64,000 nucleotides of DNA from Hyphomonadaceae bacterium TMED5 (GCA_002173095.1 NHBK01000009.1:558001-622000), one strand, 5' to 3'. Positions 17,672 to 26,720 are shown, counted from the stretch's first letter. Numbers and translations: made by a program. Notes: generated by a model not told the origin, from the letters alone.

Positions 17672-19558
17672 ATGACCGACTTTCTGCTGCTCGCCTTCAT
17701 TTTTCTGACGGCAGGCATTGTTGCTGTGCCGATTGCAACGCGCCTGGGGCTGGGCTCTGTGCTGGGGTATCTGATCGCTGGCGTGCTTATCAGTCCGCTT
17801 TTGTCACTGCTGCATGTGGATGTGGTTTCGATCCAGCACTTTGCTGAATTCGGCGTGGTGATCATGCTGTTCCTGATCGGTCTGGAGCTGGAGCCAAAGC
17901 GGCTCTGGGAAATGCGTGCGCGTATTCTGGGTCTTGGTGGCGGGCAGGTGGTGATCACCGCGCTTTTGATTTTCGGGATTGCCTGCGCCTTTGACCTGAA
18001 CTGGAAATATTCTCTCGCGATTGGCTGTATTCTGGCATTGTCGTCGACCGCGATTGTTTTGCAGACATTGAATGAACGCGGCCTGATGCAGGCAGATGGC
18101 GGGCGTGCCAGTTTCTCAGTTCTGCTGTTTCAGGACATTGCCGTTATTCCGATGCTGGCTTTATTGCCGCTTCTGGCATCACCTGAGCTGGCTGAGGTGG
18201 CGGCGCACGCCGTCGCTGGTGATCATGGCGATGGCGCTGAACACTCCACTTCTATCAGCCTTGTTGCGCATCTTGCGCCATGGCAGGCCGCGCTGGTGTC
18301 CATTGGCGCGATTGCCGCTGTCATTCTGGGCGGAAACTATCTGACGCGGCCACTTTTCCGCTTTGTTGCCAAGGCCAATATGCGTGAGCTGTTCACCGCG
18401 TCTGCGCTGTTCATTGTGATCGGCATTGCGCTTCTAATGTATGTGGTTGGGCTTTCGCCGGCGCTTGGAACCTTCCTAGCGGGCGTGGTTCTGGCCAATA
18501 GCGAATACCGCCATGAATTAGAGGCCGATATTGAGCCGTTCCGTGGGCTCTTGCTGGGTTTGTTCTTCATGACGGTGGGCGCGGGGATCAATTTCGCGCT
18601 TCTGGCGTCAGAGCCATGGCTGGTGGCGGGGCTGGCGCTCGGTCTGATCGCGCTGAAGGCGTGTGTTCTGTTCGGCCTTGGCACGATTTTTAAAGTGCGC
18701 GGCTCACAGCGCTGGTTGCTGGCACTTGGTTTGTCTCAGGTCGGAGAGTTCGGCTTCGTGCTGTTATCTTTTGCCACCAGCAATGCGATTTTGCCTGATG
18801 CGATAGCCGATACGCTGCTGCTCGCCATCGCTATCACCATGCTGCTGACGCCGCTTCTGTTTATCTTCCGGGAACAGGTGATTTCGCCGCTTTATGATCG
18901 AACTCAGGTGCAACGTGAGCAGGATACAATTGAAGAGCATAATAAGGTGATCATTGCCGGGCGGGGACGCATGGGCGGGATTATCGATCGCATGCTGCGC
19001 GCCGCCGGGTATCACTCTACCGTCATTGATTTTAACTCCCGTCACATCGATTTCCTGCAGCGCTTCGGCATCAAAACCTATTTCGGGGATGCCAGCCGTC
19101 CGGACCTTTTGCACTCTGCTGGTATCAGTGAAGCAAAAGTGCTGATCGTCGCGATAGATGATCAGGCGCAGATCAATGAAATCGTTCGCCATGTGCTGCA
19201 TGCGTATCCGAGCGTTCATGTGATCGCCCGCGCGATTGATCGGTCTCATGTGTATGAGCTCTGGTCGCTTGGTTGCCGTGATATTGTTCGCGAAACCTAT
19301 GACAGTTCGCTGCGTATGGGCCGGTCTGCGTTTGAGGCGCTCGGGTATTCACGCAAACTTTCAACGCAGATGACAGAGGTGTTCGATGTCGCTGACCGTG
19401 AGCGTATGCGCGAATATGCCGACATTTATGACGTCAACAAACCAGCTTATGAAAACGATGCCTTCATTGCGCGGATACGGGATGAACTGGAAAGCTGGGA
19501 TAGTCTGATCGGCCAGCGTATGCGTGATCTTTGCGATCAGGAAAAGCCGAACGAATAA
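17672..19558 (+). CDS. Kef-type CPA2 monovalent cation:proton antiporter with TrkA-N domain
   Basis: 628 residues. About 12 membrane segments of the Na+/H+ exchanger fold come first (LGLGSVLGYLIAGVLISPLL; FAEFGVVIMLFLIGLELEP; ALSSTAIVLQTL). A cytosolic RCK/TrkA-N nucleotide-binding domain follows (NKVIIAGRGRMGGIIDRML, FGDASRPDLLHSAGI). This is the KefB/KefC arrangement: glutathione-gated K+ efflux protecting against electrophiles. A His/Asp-containing loop (GDHGDGAEHS) is inserted between helices. No KefF/KefG ancillary gene is adjacent, so glutathione gating is only inferred from family. Confidence 0.88.
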   Translation: MTDFLLLAFIFLTAGIVAVPIATRLGLGSVLGYLIAGVLISPLLSLLHVDVVSIQHFAEFGVVIMLFLIGLELEPKRLWEMRARILGLGGGQVVITALLIFGIACAFDLNWKYSLAIGCILALSSTAIVLQTLNERGLMQADGGRASFSVLLFQDIAVIPMLALLPLLASPELAEVAAHAVAGDHGDGAEHSTSISLVAHLAPWQAALVSIGAIAAVILGGNYLTRPLFRFVAKANMRELFTASALFIVIGIALLMYVVGLSPALGTFLAGVVLANSEYRHELEADIEPFRGLLLGLFFMTVGAGINFALLASEPWLVAGLALGLIALKACVLFGLGTIFKVRGSQRWLLALGLSQVGEFGFVLLSFATSNAILPDAIADTLLLAIAITMLLTPLLFIFREQVISPLYDRTQVQREQDTIEEHNKVIIAGRGRMGGIIDRMLRAAGYHSTVIDFNSRHIDFLQRFGIKTYFGDASRPDLLHSAGISEAKVLIVAIDDQAQINEIVRHVLHAYPSVHVIARAIDRSHVYELWSLGCRDIVRETYDSSLRMGRSAFEALGYSRKLSTQMTEVFDVADRERMREYADIYDVNKPAYENDAFIARIRDELESWDSLIGQRMRDLCDQEKPNE

Positions 19559-19570
19559 GATAAGCAGAGA

Positions 19571-19650
19571 CTGGCACGACCCGAGAAAATCTCGTTAGGG
19601 CTGCTTCCTTCCGGACCTGACCCGGTTGGCGAGGCACTCGTCCATGCCAG
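19571..19650 (-). ncRNA. ffs: Signal recognition particle 4.5S RNA
   Basis: The minus strand carries the universal SRP core GGTCAGGTCCGGAAGGAAGC followed by AGCC. The closing stem pairs CTGGCA at the 5' end (19650-19645) with TGCCAG at the 3' end (19576-19571), and GAG/CTC continues inward. The core binds Ffh for cotranslational membrane targeting. The visible stem is about 80 nt; mature ends may extend several bases outward. A consensus promoter sits just upstream. Confidence 0.95.
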
Positions 19651-19662
19651 CCTCCAATCGGC

Positions 19663-19691
19663 TATATCGCGAAGGTGAGCCGGTTTTGCAA
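19663..19691 (-). promoter_or_regulatory. Promoter of the SRP RNA gene
   Basis: On the minus strand TTGCAA (19691-19686) and GATATA (19668-19663) are separated by exactly 17 bp, which fits a housekeeping sigma-70 promoter. Transcription would start about 7 nt downstream, near 19656, close to the expected 5' end of the RNA. Confidence 0.75.
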
Positions 19692-19764
19692 GATGTGAAT
19701 TCAGGAAGTTGCATTCCGGGGTTCTAAGAGTGCATGTAGGACCACAAAAATACTGGGATGGAAG

Positions 19765-20721
19765 ATGATCACTTCGAACGACATGCCGCTGGCGTCCAAG
19801 CCGCTAAACCGTGCTGCCCACCGCCGGACGGATGAAACCTGGCTCGATGCTGCGTTTCAGCGCGATGATGTGCTGGTCTTTCTCATGCAGAATGGAAGCC
19901 CGCTTATGGAGGGGCAGGCCAGCCCGCCTTTGAGCGCTGGCGCGCGTGTTGCGCCAAACCCACGTGGCCTTGTCTGGCTGGGAGCGGACGCAGCGCGTTT
20001 TGCAAATGGCGCTAAGCGCATCTTCATGGGGGAAGACAAACGCGGCACGCCGATTTTTGCGCTATGTGTGCCGGAGCAGTTCACCCTGGCTGGAACGCTA
20101 TTAGAAGGCGCTGGCGAGTTTGAAGATATGCGCGCCGCGGCCGCCGCGCTTTCAGCGCTGGAAGCCAATCTGGTTTCAACGGCGCGCTCAATTTCCGAAT
20201 GGCATCGCGGTCATGGATTTTGCGCGCGCTGTGGCAGCCGGTCTGAGATTACCGAAGCTGGCTGGAAGCGCGTTTGCCCGGCCTGTGAGGCAGAGCATTT
20301 CCCGCGCACCGATCCCGTGGCCATCATGCTGCCAATCAAGGGTGATCAGTGTCTGCTGGGACGGTCTGCTGGCTGGCCGGATGGTTTTTATTCCTGTCTG
20401 GCGGGGTTTGTTGAGCCGGGGGAGACCGTGGAACAGGCCGCTTGCCGCGAAGTGGAAGAAGAAGCGGGCGTTATCTGCCAGCCGGAAAGCGTGGACTATC
20501 TCTTTTGTCAGCCCTGGCCATTTCCATCGTCACTGATGGTGGGCCTGCACATGGTCGCCGACACAATGGAGATCGAGATCGACCCGAAAGAGATCGAAGA
20601 TGCGCGCTGGTTCTCAAGAGATGAAGTGGTCGCGATGATTGCGGGTGAACACCCGGATGCTTATTGCCCGCCACCCTTCGCGATTGCACATCATGTGATG
20701 AAAGCATGGGTGGAAGCCTGA
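19765..20721 (+). CDS. nudC: NAD+ diphosphatase NudC
   Basis: 318 residues. The zinc ribbon is CARCGSR...CPACE, the Nudix box is GFVEPGETVEQAACREVEEEAG, and the NADH-pyrophosphatase signature QPWPFPSSLM follows it. The enzyme hydrolyses NAD(H) to NMN(H) and AMP and removes NAD caps from RNA. The start follows ggaag. The gene is followed by a large palindromic element. Confidence 0.93.
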   Translation: MITSNDMPLASKPLNRAAHRRTDETWLDAAFQRDDVLVFLMQNGSPLMEGQASPPLSAGARVAPNPRGLVWLGADAARFANGAKRIFMGEDKRGTPIFALCVPEQFTLAGTLLEGAGEFEDMRAAAAALSALEANLVSTARSISEWHRGHGFCARCGSRSEITEAGWKRVCPACEAEHFPRTDPVAIMLPIKGDQCLLGRSAGWPDGFYSCLAGFVEPGETVEQAACREVEEEAGVICQPESVDYLFCQPWPFPSSLMVGLHMVADTMEIEIDPKEIEDARWFSRDEVVAMIAGEHPDAYCPPPFAIAHHVMKAWVEA

Positions 20722-20730
20722 AAAAAAGAT

Positions 20731-20839
20731 CCAGATCCCGGACCACCTTCCCACAGAAATCAGATGGGGGGTGTTTTCGGGGACACCATCTGTCTGGTCG
20801 CAGGGAAGGCTTCGGGGCGGACGGGGGTCCGGGATCTGG
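20731..20839. repeat. Three-tier palindromic element (REP-like hairpin)
   Basis: The outer stem is 14 bp and perfect: CCAGATCCCGGACC (20731-20744) with GGTCCGGGATCTGG (20826-20839). Inside, CCTTCCC (20746-20752) pairs with GGGAAGG (20803-20809), and CAGATGG (20761-20767) pairs with CCATCTG (20786-20792). The outer stem contains GATCCCGGAC/GTCCGGGATC, like palindromic repeats scattered in many alphaproteobacterial genomes. On the minus strand a T7 run follows, so it can terminate the YHS-protein transcript. Confidence 0.75.
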
Positions 20840-20849
20840 AAAAGTGAAG

Positions 20850-21311
20850 CTAGTTCAGAACGTTTGGCCAGTTTTTATCGGCGGTTGAGATGAAGCCCTC
20901 GCGGTCTTCATTCCAGTCGCTCTGAACATCTGCATTATAGTTCAGATAGAGGCGGTCATCGACGATGGCCCAATGGTTCGCATCGCCCTTGGCTGTATAG
21001 CCCTGAGAGACCGCCCAGGCGCAATATCCGCCATATTGTGGCGCATAGGCCTCCGGATCCGCGAGGAAAAGATCGAGGTTTTCCTGGCTGGCAAAGCGGA
21101 AGTTTGCGCCCATATACTCGGTGGTGAATTCGCGGCGTCCCTGAACCGGTTCGCCAACGGTAAAGTAAGCAACCGGGTCATATCCCTGAACAGCAAGATT
21201 ACTGAACAGACCCGTATAGACCGGGTCTTCAGCAGCATGAGCAGAAGGGGTAAGGGCTGCAGCTGGCGCCAGTGCGATTGCAAGCGCTGTAAAAATGGAT
21301 TTCGTGTTCAT
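20850..21311 (-). CDS. Exported YHS-domain protein
   Basis: 153 residues from the ATG at 21311, which follows aggag; an in-frame extension upstream lacks support. A signal peptide ends near AHAAE. The YHS region is LAVQGYDPVAYF...REFTTEYMGANFRFASQENLDLFLADP and YGGYCAWAVSQGYTAKGD. YHS domains often bind copper or other metals, and a conserved Cys is present (YCAW). The role is unknown. Confidence 0.8.
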   Translation of the reverse strand: MNTKSIFTALAIALAPAAALTPSAHAAEDPVYTGLFSNLAVQGYDPVAYFTVGEPVQGRREFTTEYMGANFRFASQENLDLFLADPEAYAPQYGGYCAWAVSQGYTAKGDANHWAIVDDRLYLNYNADVQSDWNEDREGFISTADKNWPNVLN

Positions 21312-21421
21312 CTGAGGCTCCTGACCTGTCATGGTCAGTATATAGCTCAGCGCGATTTTGATGGCGAAACACGAGGGGCTCAACCGGCCTCACATATGAG
21401 AGACCGGGCTGTTATCGTGGA

Positions 21422-22270
21422 TCACTCCGGCAGAATGTCCATCTGGCGTTCGCCCTGAGGGTAGACGCCGAAGACGCGGACCTGAGTTGAGAAGAAGCCC
21501 AGTTCTTCCAATGCCAGCTGGACAGAACGCTCTTCTGGATGTCCTTCAAATTCGGCGTAGAACTGCGCTGCAGTGAAGGATCCGCCAGTCAGATAGCTCT
21601 CCAGCTTGGTGACGTTGACGCCATTGGTCGCGAAACCACCCAAGCCTTTATAAAGCGCCGCTGGCACGTTGCGGACGGTGAACATGAGCGCGGTTTTACA
21701 AGGACCAGTCACATCGGTCAGGTCGTTCGGTTCGCGGCTCATAATGACAAAGCGTGTCGTATTGTGGTCTTCGTCCTCAATATTCTCTGCGAGAATTTCA
21801 AGGCCATAAACCTCTGCGGCAAGCGCGGGCGCGATGGCGGCAGTGTGTTTATCGCCCGCTTCGGCGACCTGACGCGCAGCGCCAGCTGTATCTGCGGCGG
21901 TGACAGCTTCAATATTGTGCTCACGCAGGAAGTTGCGGCACTGACCAAGCCCCATAATGTGGGATTTTGCGCGGCGGACTTCAGAAAGCTCCGTACCCGG
22001 CAGAGCCATGAGCTGAAACCGGATCGGCAGAAAATGTTCTGCAATCATATGCAGTTTGGACGCCGGGATCAGATGGTGGATATCTGCCACGCGACCGGCA
22101 ATCGTATTTTCGACCGGGATCATGGCGAGGTCGGCCACTTCGTTTTCTACAGCCGCAAAAACGTCTTCAAAGGTCCGGCACGGCAGGGCTTCTAAATGGG
22201 GGTAGGCTTGCAGGCAGGCGATTTCGGAATTCGCGCCACGCTCGCCCTGGAAAGCAATTTTACCAGACAT
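21422..22270 (-). CDS. pheA: Prephenate dehydratase
   Basis: 282 residues from MSGKIAFQGERG (ATG at 22270, agagg upstream). The dehydratase domain holds MIPVENTIAGRV and the TRF motif (NTTRFVIMS). The C-terminal ACT domain has NGVNVTKLESYLTGG, the phenylalanine-sensing ESRP-like region with a changed second half. It converts prephenate to phenylpyruvate, the first committed step to phenylalanine. There is no chorismate mutase domain. It is divergent from the cytochrome gene, as in many alphaproteobacteria. Confidence 0.94.
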   Translation of the reverse strand: MSGKIAFQGERGANSEIACLQAYPHLEALPCRTFEDVFAAVENEVADLAMIPVENTIAGRVADIHHLIPASKLHMIAEHFLPIRFQLMALPGTELSEVRRAKSHIMGLGQCRNFLREHNIEAVTAADTAGAARQVAEAGDKHTAAIAPALAAEVYGLEILAENIEDEDHNTTRFVIMSREPNDLTDVTGPCKTALMFTVRNVPAALYKGLGGFATNGVNVTKLESYLTGGSFTAAQFYAEFEGHPEERSVQLALEELGFFSTQVRVFGVYPQGERQMDILPE

Positions 22271-22481
22271 TGGGACCTCTTTCTTTCGGTGAAGGAGGCA
22301 AACCACTTTAAACCCGTTTCAGCAAGAGGACATTTTTTCTGGCCGGATTACCCAGAAAAACATGCGGCTCTTCGCCGCGAAATAGCGAATCCTTGCAAGT
22401 TTGGCTAAACTGAATATTGAACGTAAAGCCTCTGCGTGCCAGAAGCACCCAAGATTCAGGATCAAACGGGATTCGTGACAC

Positions 22482-23309
22482 ATGCTGTTGAATAAAATTG
22501 CAGGCGCGCTTCTTGCCGTAGCTCTCATCATTCTGGCTCTGCCAACTCTGTCGAACATTGTGTTCCAGAAGGGCGGACATCATGGTGGTGGTCATGGCGA
22601 AGAAGAACACTCTCTCAACGAACGCGTTGCAGCGACCTTCGCTTACTATCTTCCTGTAGAAGAAAGTGCGGGTGGCGGCGAAGCAGAAGAAGAGGTGTTC
22701 GACCTCGGTGCTATGCTCGCTATGGCTGACATCGCTGACGGCGAAGCTTCTTTCCGCTCTAAATGTTCTACCTGCCACACTATTGAAGATGGCGGTGCGA
22801 ACGGCACGGGTCCTAACCTTCACGGTGTTGTAGGTTCAGGTCATGCACAACATGCGGGCTTCAACTATTCTGACGCGATCTCTGCGATTGATGCGCCTTG
22901 GACTTATGAAGCGCTGAACGAATTCCTGGCGGCGCCACGTAACGCAATTCCTGGCACGGCTATGTCTTTCGCTGGTCTGCGTCGTGACCCGGAGCGTATG
23001 AATGTTATTGCTTACCTCGCATCTAACTCTCCAAACGCTCCTGCTTTCCCAGAGCCTCTGCCGGAAGAAGAAATTCTGGAAGAAGGTGCTGAAGGTGAAG
23101 TTGCTGTAGAAGGCGAAGCTGCTGTCGAAGGTGAGATGGCAGAAGGTGAAGCGGCTGCTGAGACAACTGAAGTTGTTGAAGGTGAAGACGCTGGTGCGGC
23201 ACTCGAAGCTATCGAAGACGCTGCTGATGAAGCGATCGAAGCTGTTGAGGAAGCTGCTGAAGAAGCTGACGATGCGGTTCATGGCCGTCGGTCTTCTACC
23301 AACCACTAA
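22482..23309 (+). CDS. Membrane-anchored cytochrome c (CycM-like) with acidic C-terminal tail
   Basis: 275 residues. An uncleaved N-terminal anchor (LAVALIILALPTLSNIVF) is followed by a His-rich GGHHGGGHGEEEH segment. The haem domain has CSTCH near residue 105, and axial Met lies in GTAMSFAGLR. After about residue 190 the protein becomes an Ala/Glu/Val tail of some 85 residues with EGE repeats. CycM-type cytochromes donate electrons to aa3-type oxidase in alphaproteobacteria; normal members end soon after the haem domain. Codons are biased to GCT, GGT and CGT, suggesting high expression. Confidence 0.88.
   Translation: MLLNKIAGALLAVALIILALPTLSNIVFQKGGHHGGGHGEEEHSLNERVAATFAYYLPVEESAGGGEAEEEVFDLGAMLAMADIADGEASFRSKCSTCHTIEDGGANGTGPNLHGVVGSGHAQHAGFNYSDAISAIDAPWTYEALNEFLAAPRNAIPGTAMSFAGLRRDPERMNVIAYLASNSPNAPAFPEPLPEEEILEEGAEGEVAVEGEAAVEGEMAEGEAAAETTEVVEGEDAGAALEAIEDAADEAIEAVEEAAEEADDAVHGRRSSTNH
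23080..23280 (+). repeat. EGE-repeat coding region in cytochrome c tail
   Basis: The DNA encodes degenerate units around Val/Ala-Glu-Gly-Glu, for example gaaggtgaagttgctgtaga followed by close copies. The protein consequence is an acidic, low-complexity tail predicted to be helical or disordered. Confidence 0.75.
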
Positions 23310-23335
23310 GCATTAGCTGGTTTAAGATTTGAAAG

Positions 23336-23360
23336 AGGCGGCCTGCGGGTCGCCTTTTTT
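23336..23360 (+). terminator. Intrinsic terminator after cytochrome c gene
   Basis: AGGCGGCC (23336-23343) pairs with GGTCGCCT (23348-23355), with one G-T pair and a TGCG loop, followed by a T6 run. Confidence 0.88.
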
Positions 23361-23389
23361 GTATCTGCGCGCTCTGATATGGAGCCCAT

Positions 23390-23865
23390 ATGACTGCACG
23401 CGCTTTTAGTCCTGAGGTTAAAGCTTCACTGCTGTTTACCCATGAGGTTCTGGGGGAGAGCAAGGCACCATGGTGGCTTTATGGAAGCGCAGGCCGTGCC
23501 CTTCTGGACGTGCCGTCGATCATTGTTCGCGACATTGATATTCTTCTGTCTAGTGAAGATGCCCTGCGCCTGAGCCAGCGAACGGGATGGAGGAATGACG
23601 CCGATGGCGGGACTGACCGGTTTCGGTCGGAACATTTTATCCGGCAGGCACCTTATGGCATCGATATAGAGTTTATGGCTGGCATGCAGGTGCAAAAGCA
23701 TGGCCACTGGTCTGACTTCTCATTTCAGACAAGTCGCGTGGTCGATTTTGAGGGGCGAGCGTTTCGCGTCCCGGACCTCTCAGAATATCTGAACATGCTG
23801 GACGTTTCAATCGGCCGAAGGACGCAGAACGTATCGCGCTGATACGTGCCGTCATGCAGACCTAG
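23390..23865 (+). pseudogene. Nucleotidyltransferase-like gene with apparent frameshift
   Basis: The first frame (23390-23842) encodes a nucleotidyltransferase-like fold: WWLYGSAGRAL (Gly32-Ser33), VRDIDILL (Asp48-x-Asp50) and IDIEFMAG. After codon 138 the frame degenerates (SIGRRTQNVSR). Switching to the -1 frame at about 23806 gives FNRPKDAERIALIRAVMQT and a stop at 23865. RPKD-x-x-RI is the expected C-terminal motif of this superfamily, so one base seems to be missing near the T-run at 23805-23807. It may be a real mutation or a sequence error. Confidence 0.6.
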
Positions 23866-23909
23866 CCGCAGCAGTCGCGCAAACTGCGGACTCAGTGTAA
23901 TTTCAGAAC

Positions 23910-24302
23910 ATGATCGATTTTATCGAGGATGCGATCCGCCGGTCGAGGCTGGAGCTGAGCTGCGAGCCGCTGGGCGAGGATGCGTATATGTGCACCTTTG
24001 TCAGCACGCGCGGACGTATGCGTCGTCGTATTCAGATGCAGCCTGGCCATGGTGAGCCGACGCCAGGTCAATTGCTGTATTACTATGCTGTTCTGGCTCA
24101 ACAAATGGATGAGGCGGAAGACATTACCGAATGGGCGGAGATCCATGGAAAGGATCTTTCGGCCCACGGAACGGTCTCAGACTTTAATCAGGGCGTTGCT
24201 GACCGGCGTGATCTGGAGATCGTGTTGGGGCCGGACACGTTCGATGCGCTGCTGACAGGACTGGCCATCAGTCAGGCGATCGAGGCGGCGCGGCCTCGCT
24301 AG
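23910..24302 (+). CDS. Conserved hypothetical protein
   Basis: 130 residues, soluble, without motifs I can name. The N-terminal part forms a helix (IDFIEDAIRRS) and two strands with many arginines (TRGRMRRRIQMQ). The rest is helical (GQLLYYYAVLAQQMDEAEDITEWAEIHG). A complete frame of normal codon use and its position, 3 bp short of the convergent ychF stop, support a real gene. Confidence 0.55.
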   Translation: MIDFIEDAIRRSRLELSCEPLGEDAYMCTFVSTRGRMRRRIQMQPGHGEPTPGQLLYYYAVLAQQMDEAEDITEWAEIHGKDLSAHGTVSDFNQGVADRRDLEIVLGPDTFDALLTGLAISQAIEAARPR

Positions 24303-24305
24303 AGC

Positions 24306-25406
24306 TTAAACGTTGAAGCGGAAGTGCAGAACGTCACCGTCTTTGACGATGTATTCCTTGCCCTCAGCGCGCATTTTACCCGCTTCCTTCGCGCCGCTTT
24401 CGCCATTGCCCGCGATATAGTCGTCATAGGCGATGGTTTCTGCGCGGATGAAGCCTTTTTCGAAGTCACCGTGAATGACGCCCGCAGCCTGCGGCGCGGT
24501 TGCGCCATCAGGAATGGTCCATGCGCGTGCTTCTTTCGGGCCGACGGTGAAATAGGTCTGAAGACCCAACAGGTCGTAGCCGGCGCGGATGACGCGATTA
24601 AGGCCCGGCTCTTCAAGGCCGAGCGTTTCCAGAAACTCTTCCTGCTCTTCTTCGTCGAGCATGGCGATCTCGCTCTCGATTTTGGCAGAGATCACGACAA
24701 CAGGTGCGCCTTCAGACTCAGCATGTGCTTTGACGCGCTCTGAGAATTCATTGCCTTCGCCAGCGGAGTCTTCATCGACATTGGCGATGTAGAAGACAGG
24801 CTTGGCCGTGAGGAGCTGAAGCATTTTCCAGGCTTTGCGGGAATCCTTTGGCACCTCTGCGGTTCGCGCTGGTTTGCCCTCGCGCAGAACAGACAGAGCC
24901 AGATCCACCATTTCGAGGGCTTCCTTGGCTTCTTTATCGCCGCCGGACTTTGCCTTTTTCTCAAGGTTTACGCGGCGCTTTTCGAGGCTTTCGAGGTCAG
25001 CCAGCATCAGCTCGGTTTCAACGACTTCATAGTCATCGAGCGGGTCGATACGGCCCGCAACGTGCGTGATGTCTTCATCTTCGAAACAGCGAAGAACGTA
25101 TGCGACGGCATCGGTCTCGCGAATATTGGCGAGGAATTGGTTGCCGAGGCCTTCGCCTTGCGATGCACCTTTTACGAGGCCCGCAATATCAACGAAGTTC
25201 ATACGCGCCGGAATGACTTCCTTTGAACCTGCAATCGCAGCCAGATTTTTCAGGCGCGGCTCAGGTACAGCCACATCGCCGACATTCGGTTCGATGGTGC
25301 AGAACGGATAGTTCTCGGCCTGCGCGGCGGCCGTTTTGGTGAGCGCATTGAACAGGGTCGACTTACCGACATTCGGAAGACCAACAATTCCGCATTTAAA
25401 GCCCAT
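24306..25406 (-). CDS. ychF: Redox-regulated ATPase YchF
   Basis: 366 residues from [17 protein letters not shown] (ATG at 25406), matching the usual 363. The G1 loop GLPNVGKS, the switch region [13 protein letters not shown] and the NVDE element replacing NKxD (which explains ATP rather than GTP preference) are all visible. The C-terminal TGS-like domain ends ..[14 protein letters not shown]. YchF (OLA1 in eukaryotes) binds ribosomes and affects stress translation and catalase activity. Confidence 0.96.
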   Translation of the reverse strand: MGFKCGIVGLPNVGKSTLFNALTKTAAAQAENYPFCTIEPNVGDVAVPEPRLKNLAAIAGSKEVIPARMNFVDIAGLVKGASQGEGLGNQFLANIRETDAVAYVLRCFEDEDITHVAGRIDPLDDYEVVETELMLADLESLEKRRVNLEKKAKSGGDKEAKEALEMVDLALSVLREGKPARTAEVPKDSRKAWKMLQLLTAKPVFYIANVDEDSAGEGNEFSERVKAHAESEGAPVVVISAKIESEIAMLDEEEQEEFLETLGLEEPGLNRVIRAGYDLLGLQTYFTVGPKEARAWTIPDGATAPQAAGVIHGDFEKGFIRAETIAYDDYIAGNGESGAKEAGKMRAEGKEYIVKDGDVLHFRFNV

Positions 25407-25527
25407 CGGGGAATTCCTCTTTGAAACGAACGTCACATAGCAAACTGATCATGTCTGACCAGAGGCGTTTCAAAGAATTCTGTATCCGGACGCAAATGAC
25501 GCGGCCAAAACTGCGTCCGAACCGGGG

Positions 25528-25923
25528 TCAGGCGGCGGTTTGGGCCTTGCGGACGGTGGGGTAGAGAAGAAATTCTTCCCGCGTGATCCGCTTTTGAAGA
25601 ATGCCGAGCAGTCGGCCGAGCTCTCCGGAGAATTCGCTCGCATGCTCGCTGGTTTCGTATTTGTCGAAAAATGTATTCAGCACGGGAGCCAGTCCACGCA
25701 TTTCATCGCAGAACTGATCTGACACGGCCCCAGCTTCGGGGTCGTCGTGCATGCGGGTGTAGACGAACTCATCCTCCTTGCGGAGATGCTCCATAATCAA
25801 CGCACGTGCATTCACCAGGAGTTCGCGGCCAGCTTCTGTGTGCACACCCGCCATGCGGGCAGCTTTTAGTGTGTTCAGAATGGCCACATGTTCCAGTTCG
25901 AGTGTTTCGAGCAGGGCAATCAT
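25528..25923 (-). CDS. Hemerythrin-like domain protein
   Basis: 131 residues, an all-helical bundle. Candidate diiron ligands are His12 (ELEHVAIL), His/Glu in IMEHLRKEDEFVY, and Glu residues in the last helix (ITREEFLLYPTV). Such cytosolic proteins bind O2 or NO, or respond to iron. It is divergent from the 2OG-oxygenase gene across a 173-bp AT-rich gap that contains an inverted repeat at 25958-25975. Confidence 0.8.
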   Translation of the reverse strand: MIALLETLELEHVAILNTLKAARMAGVHTEAGRELLVNARALIMEHLRKEDEFVYTRMHDDPEAGAVSDQFCDEMRGLAPVLNTFFDKYETSEHASEFSGELGRLLGILQKRITREEFLLYPTVRKAQTAA

Positions 25924-26096
25924 GGAATAATCCTTCTGCCTTTACACTGTAATCTAGCCCTTAAAAATTTTAGGGGGATTAAGATGTGTAAACGAAATTT
26001 CCGGATATCTTTACGAAACTGGCCATGAGCGCTATCGCCTGCGCAGCTTAGAGAAGCGTCTCTATACGCAAACGTTAAAACATCTGGGGCACTGCC

Positions 26097-26720
26097 ATGA
26101 AGACTGCACACACACGTAGCGTATTCGCGACAAACATTTATGAATGCCAGATCGCTGATCCTGCAAAAGAAGAGGCATTCCTCGACGAGTTGAAGGCAGG
26201 TGTGATCATGCTGTCGGAGGAAGATAAGGCCGGCCAGCAATGGTGCGAAGAGCAGGGCTATCTCGGCTATACGTCTTACGCCTCACTGAATGATTTGCCG
26301 CAGCGCATTCCGGCTTTTGCTGATCTGGAAAAGCGCCTTGTTAAGGCGGCGAACAAGTTCGCAAAAGAGCTGGGTTTTGAGCTCGGCGATCATAAGCTCA
26401 GCATGGATAGTTTCTGGGTGAATGTACTGGACCCAGGCGCCGGGCATTCCGGCCATATCCATCCCAATTCAATATTGTCGGGCACCTTCTATCTGGATCT
26501 GCCTGAGGGCTCATCTGCTATTCGCTATGAAGACCCGCGCCTGCCTTTCATGATGAACTCACCACCGCTGAAAACGGATATCGCGCCGGAGCGTAAGCGT
26601 TTCATTTATGTGCAGCCACAGGTTGGCAATGCGCTGTTCTGGGAAAGCTGGCTGCGCCATGAAGTGCCGGTGAACTTCGCGGATGAGCCGCGCCTGTCGA
26701 TCAGCTTTAATCTGAGCTAG
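26097..26720 (+). CDS. TIGR02466-type 2OG-Fe(II) oxygenase
   Basis: 207 residues. The double-stranded beta-helix has HSGHIHPNSILSGTFYLDLP (iron His), a later WLRHEVPVN (second iron His) and RLSISFNLS (2-oxoglutarate-binding Arg). This matches the putative 2OG oxygenase family TIGR02466, common in marine alphaproteobacteria and phages; the substrate is unknown. The 3' end overlaps the convergent MFS gene by 14 bp. Confidence 0.82.
   Translation: MKTAHTRSVFATNIYECQIADPAKEEAFLDELKAGVIMLSEEDKAGQQWCEEQGYLGYTSYASLNDLPQRIPAFADLEKRLVKAANKFAKELGFELGDHKLSMDSFWVNVLDPGAGHSGHIHPNSILSGTFYLDLPEGSSAIRYEDPRLPFMMNSPPLKTDIAPERKRFIYVQPQVGNALFWESWLRHEVPVNFADEPRLSISFNLS

Noticed and set aside
22308-22823. 171-codon minus-strand frame over the cytochrome c gene
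   Set aside because: Shadow of the cytochrome c coding sequence; Phe/Ser/Arg-rich composition.
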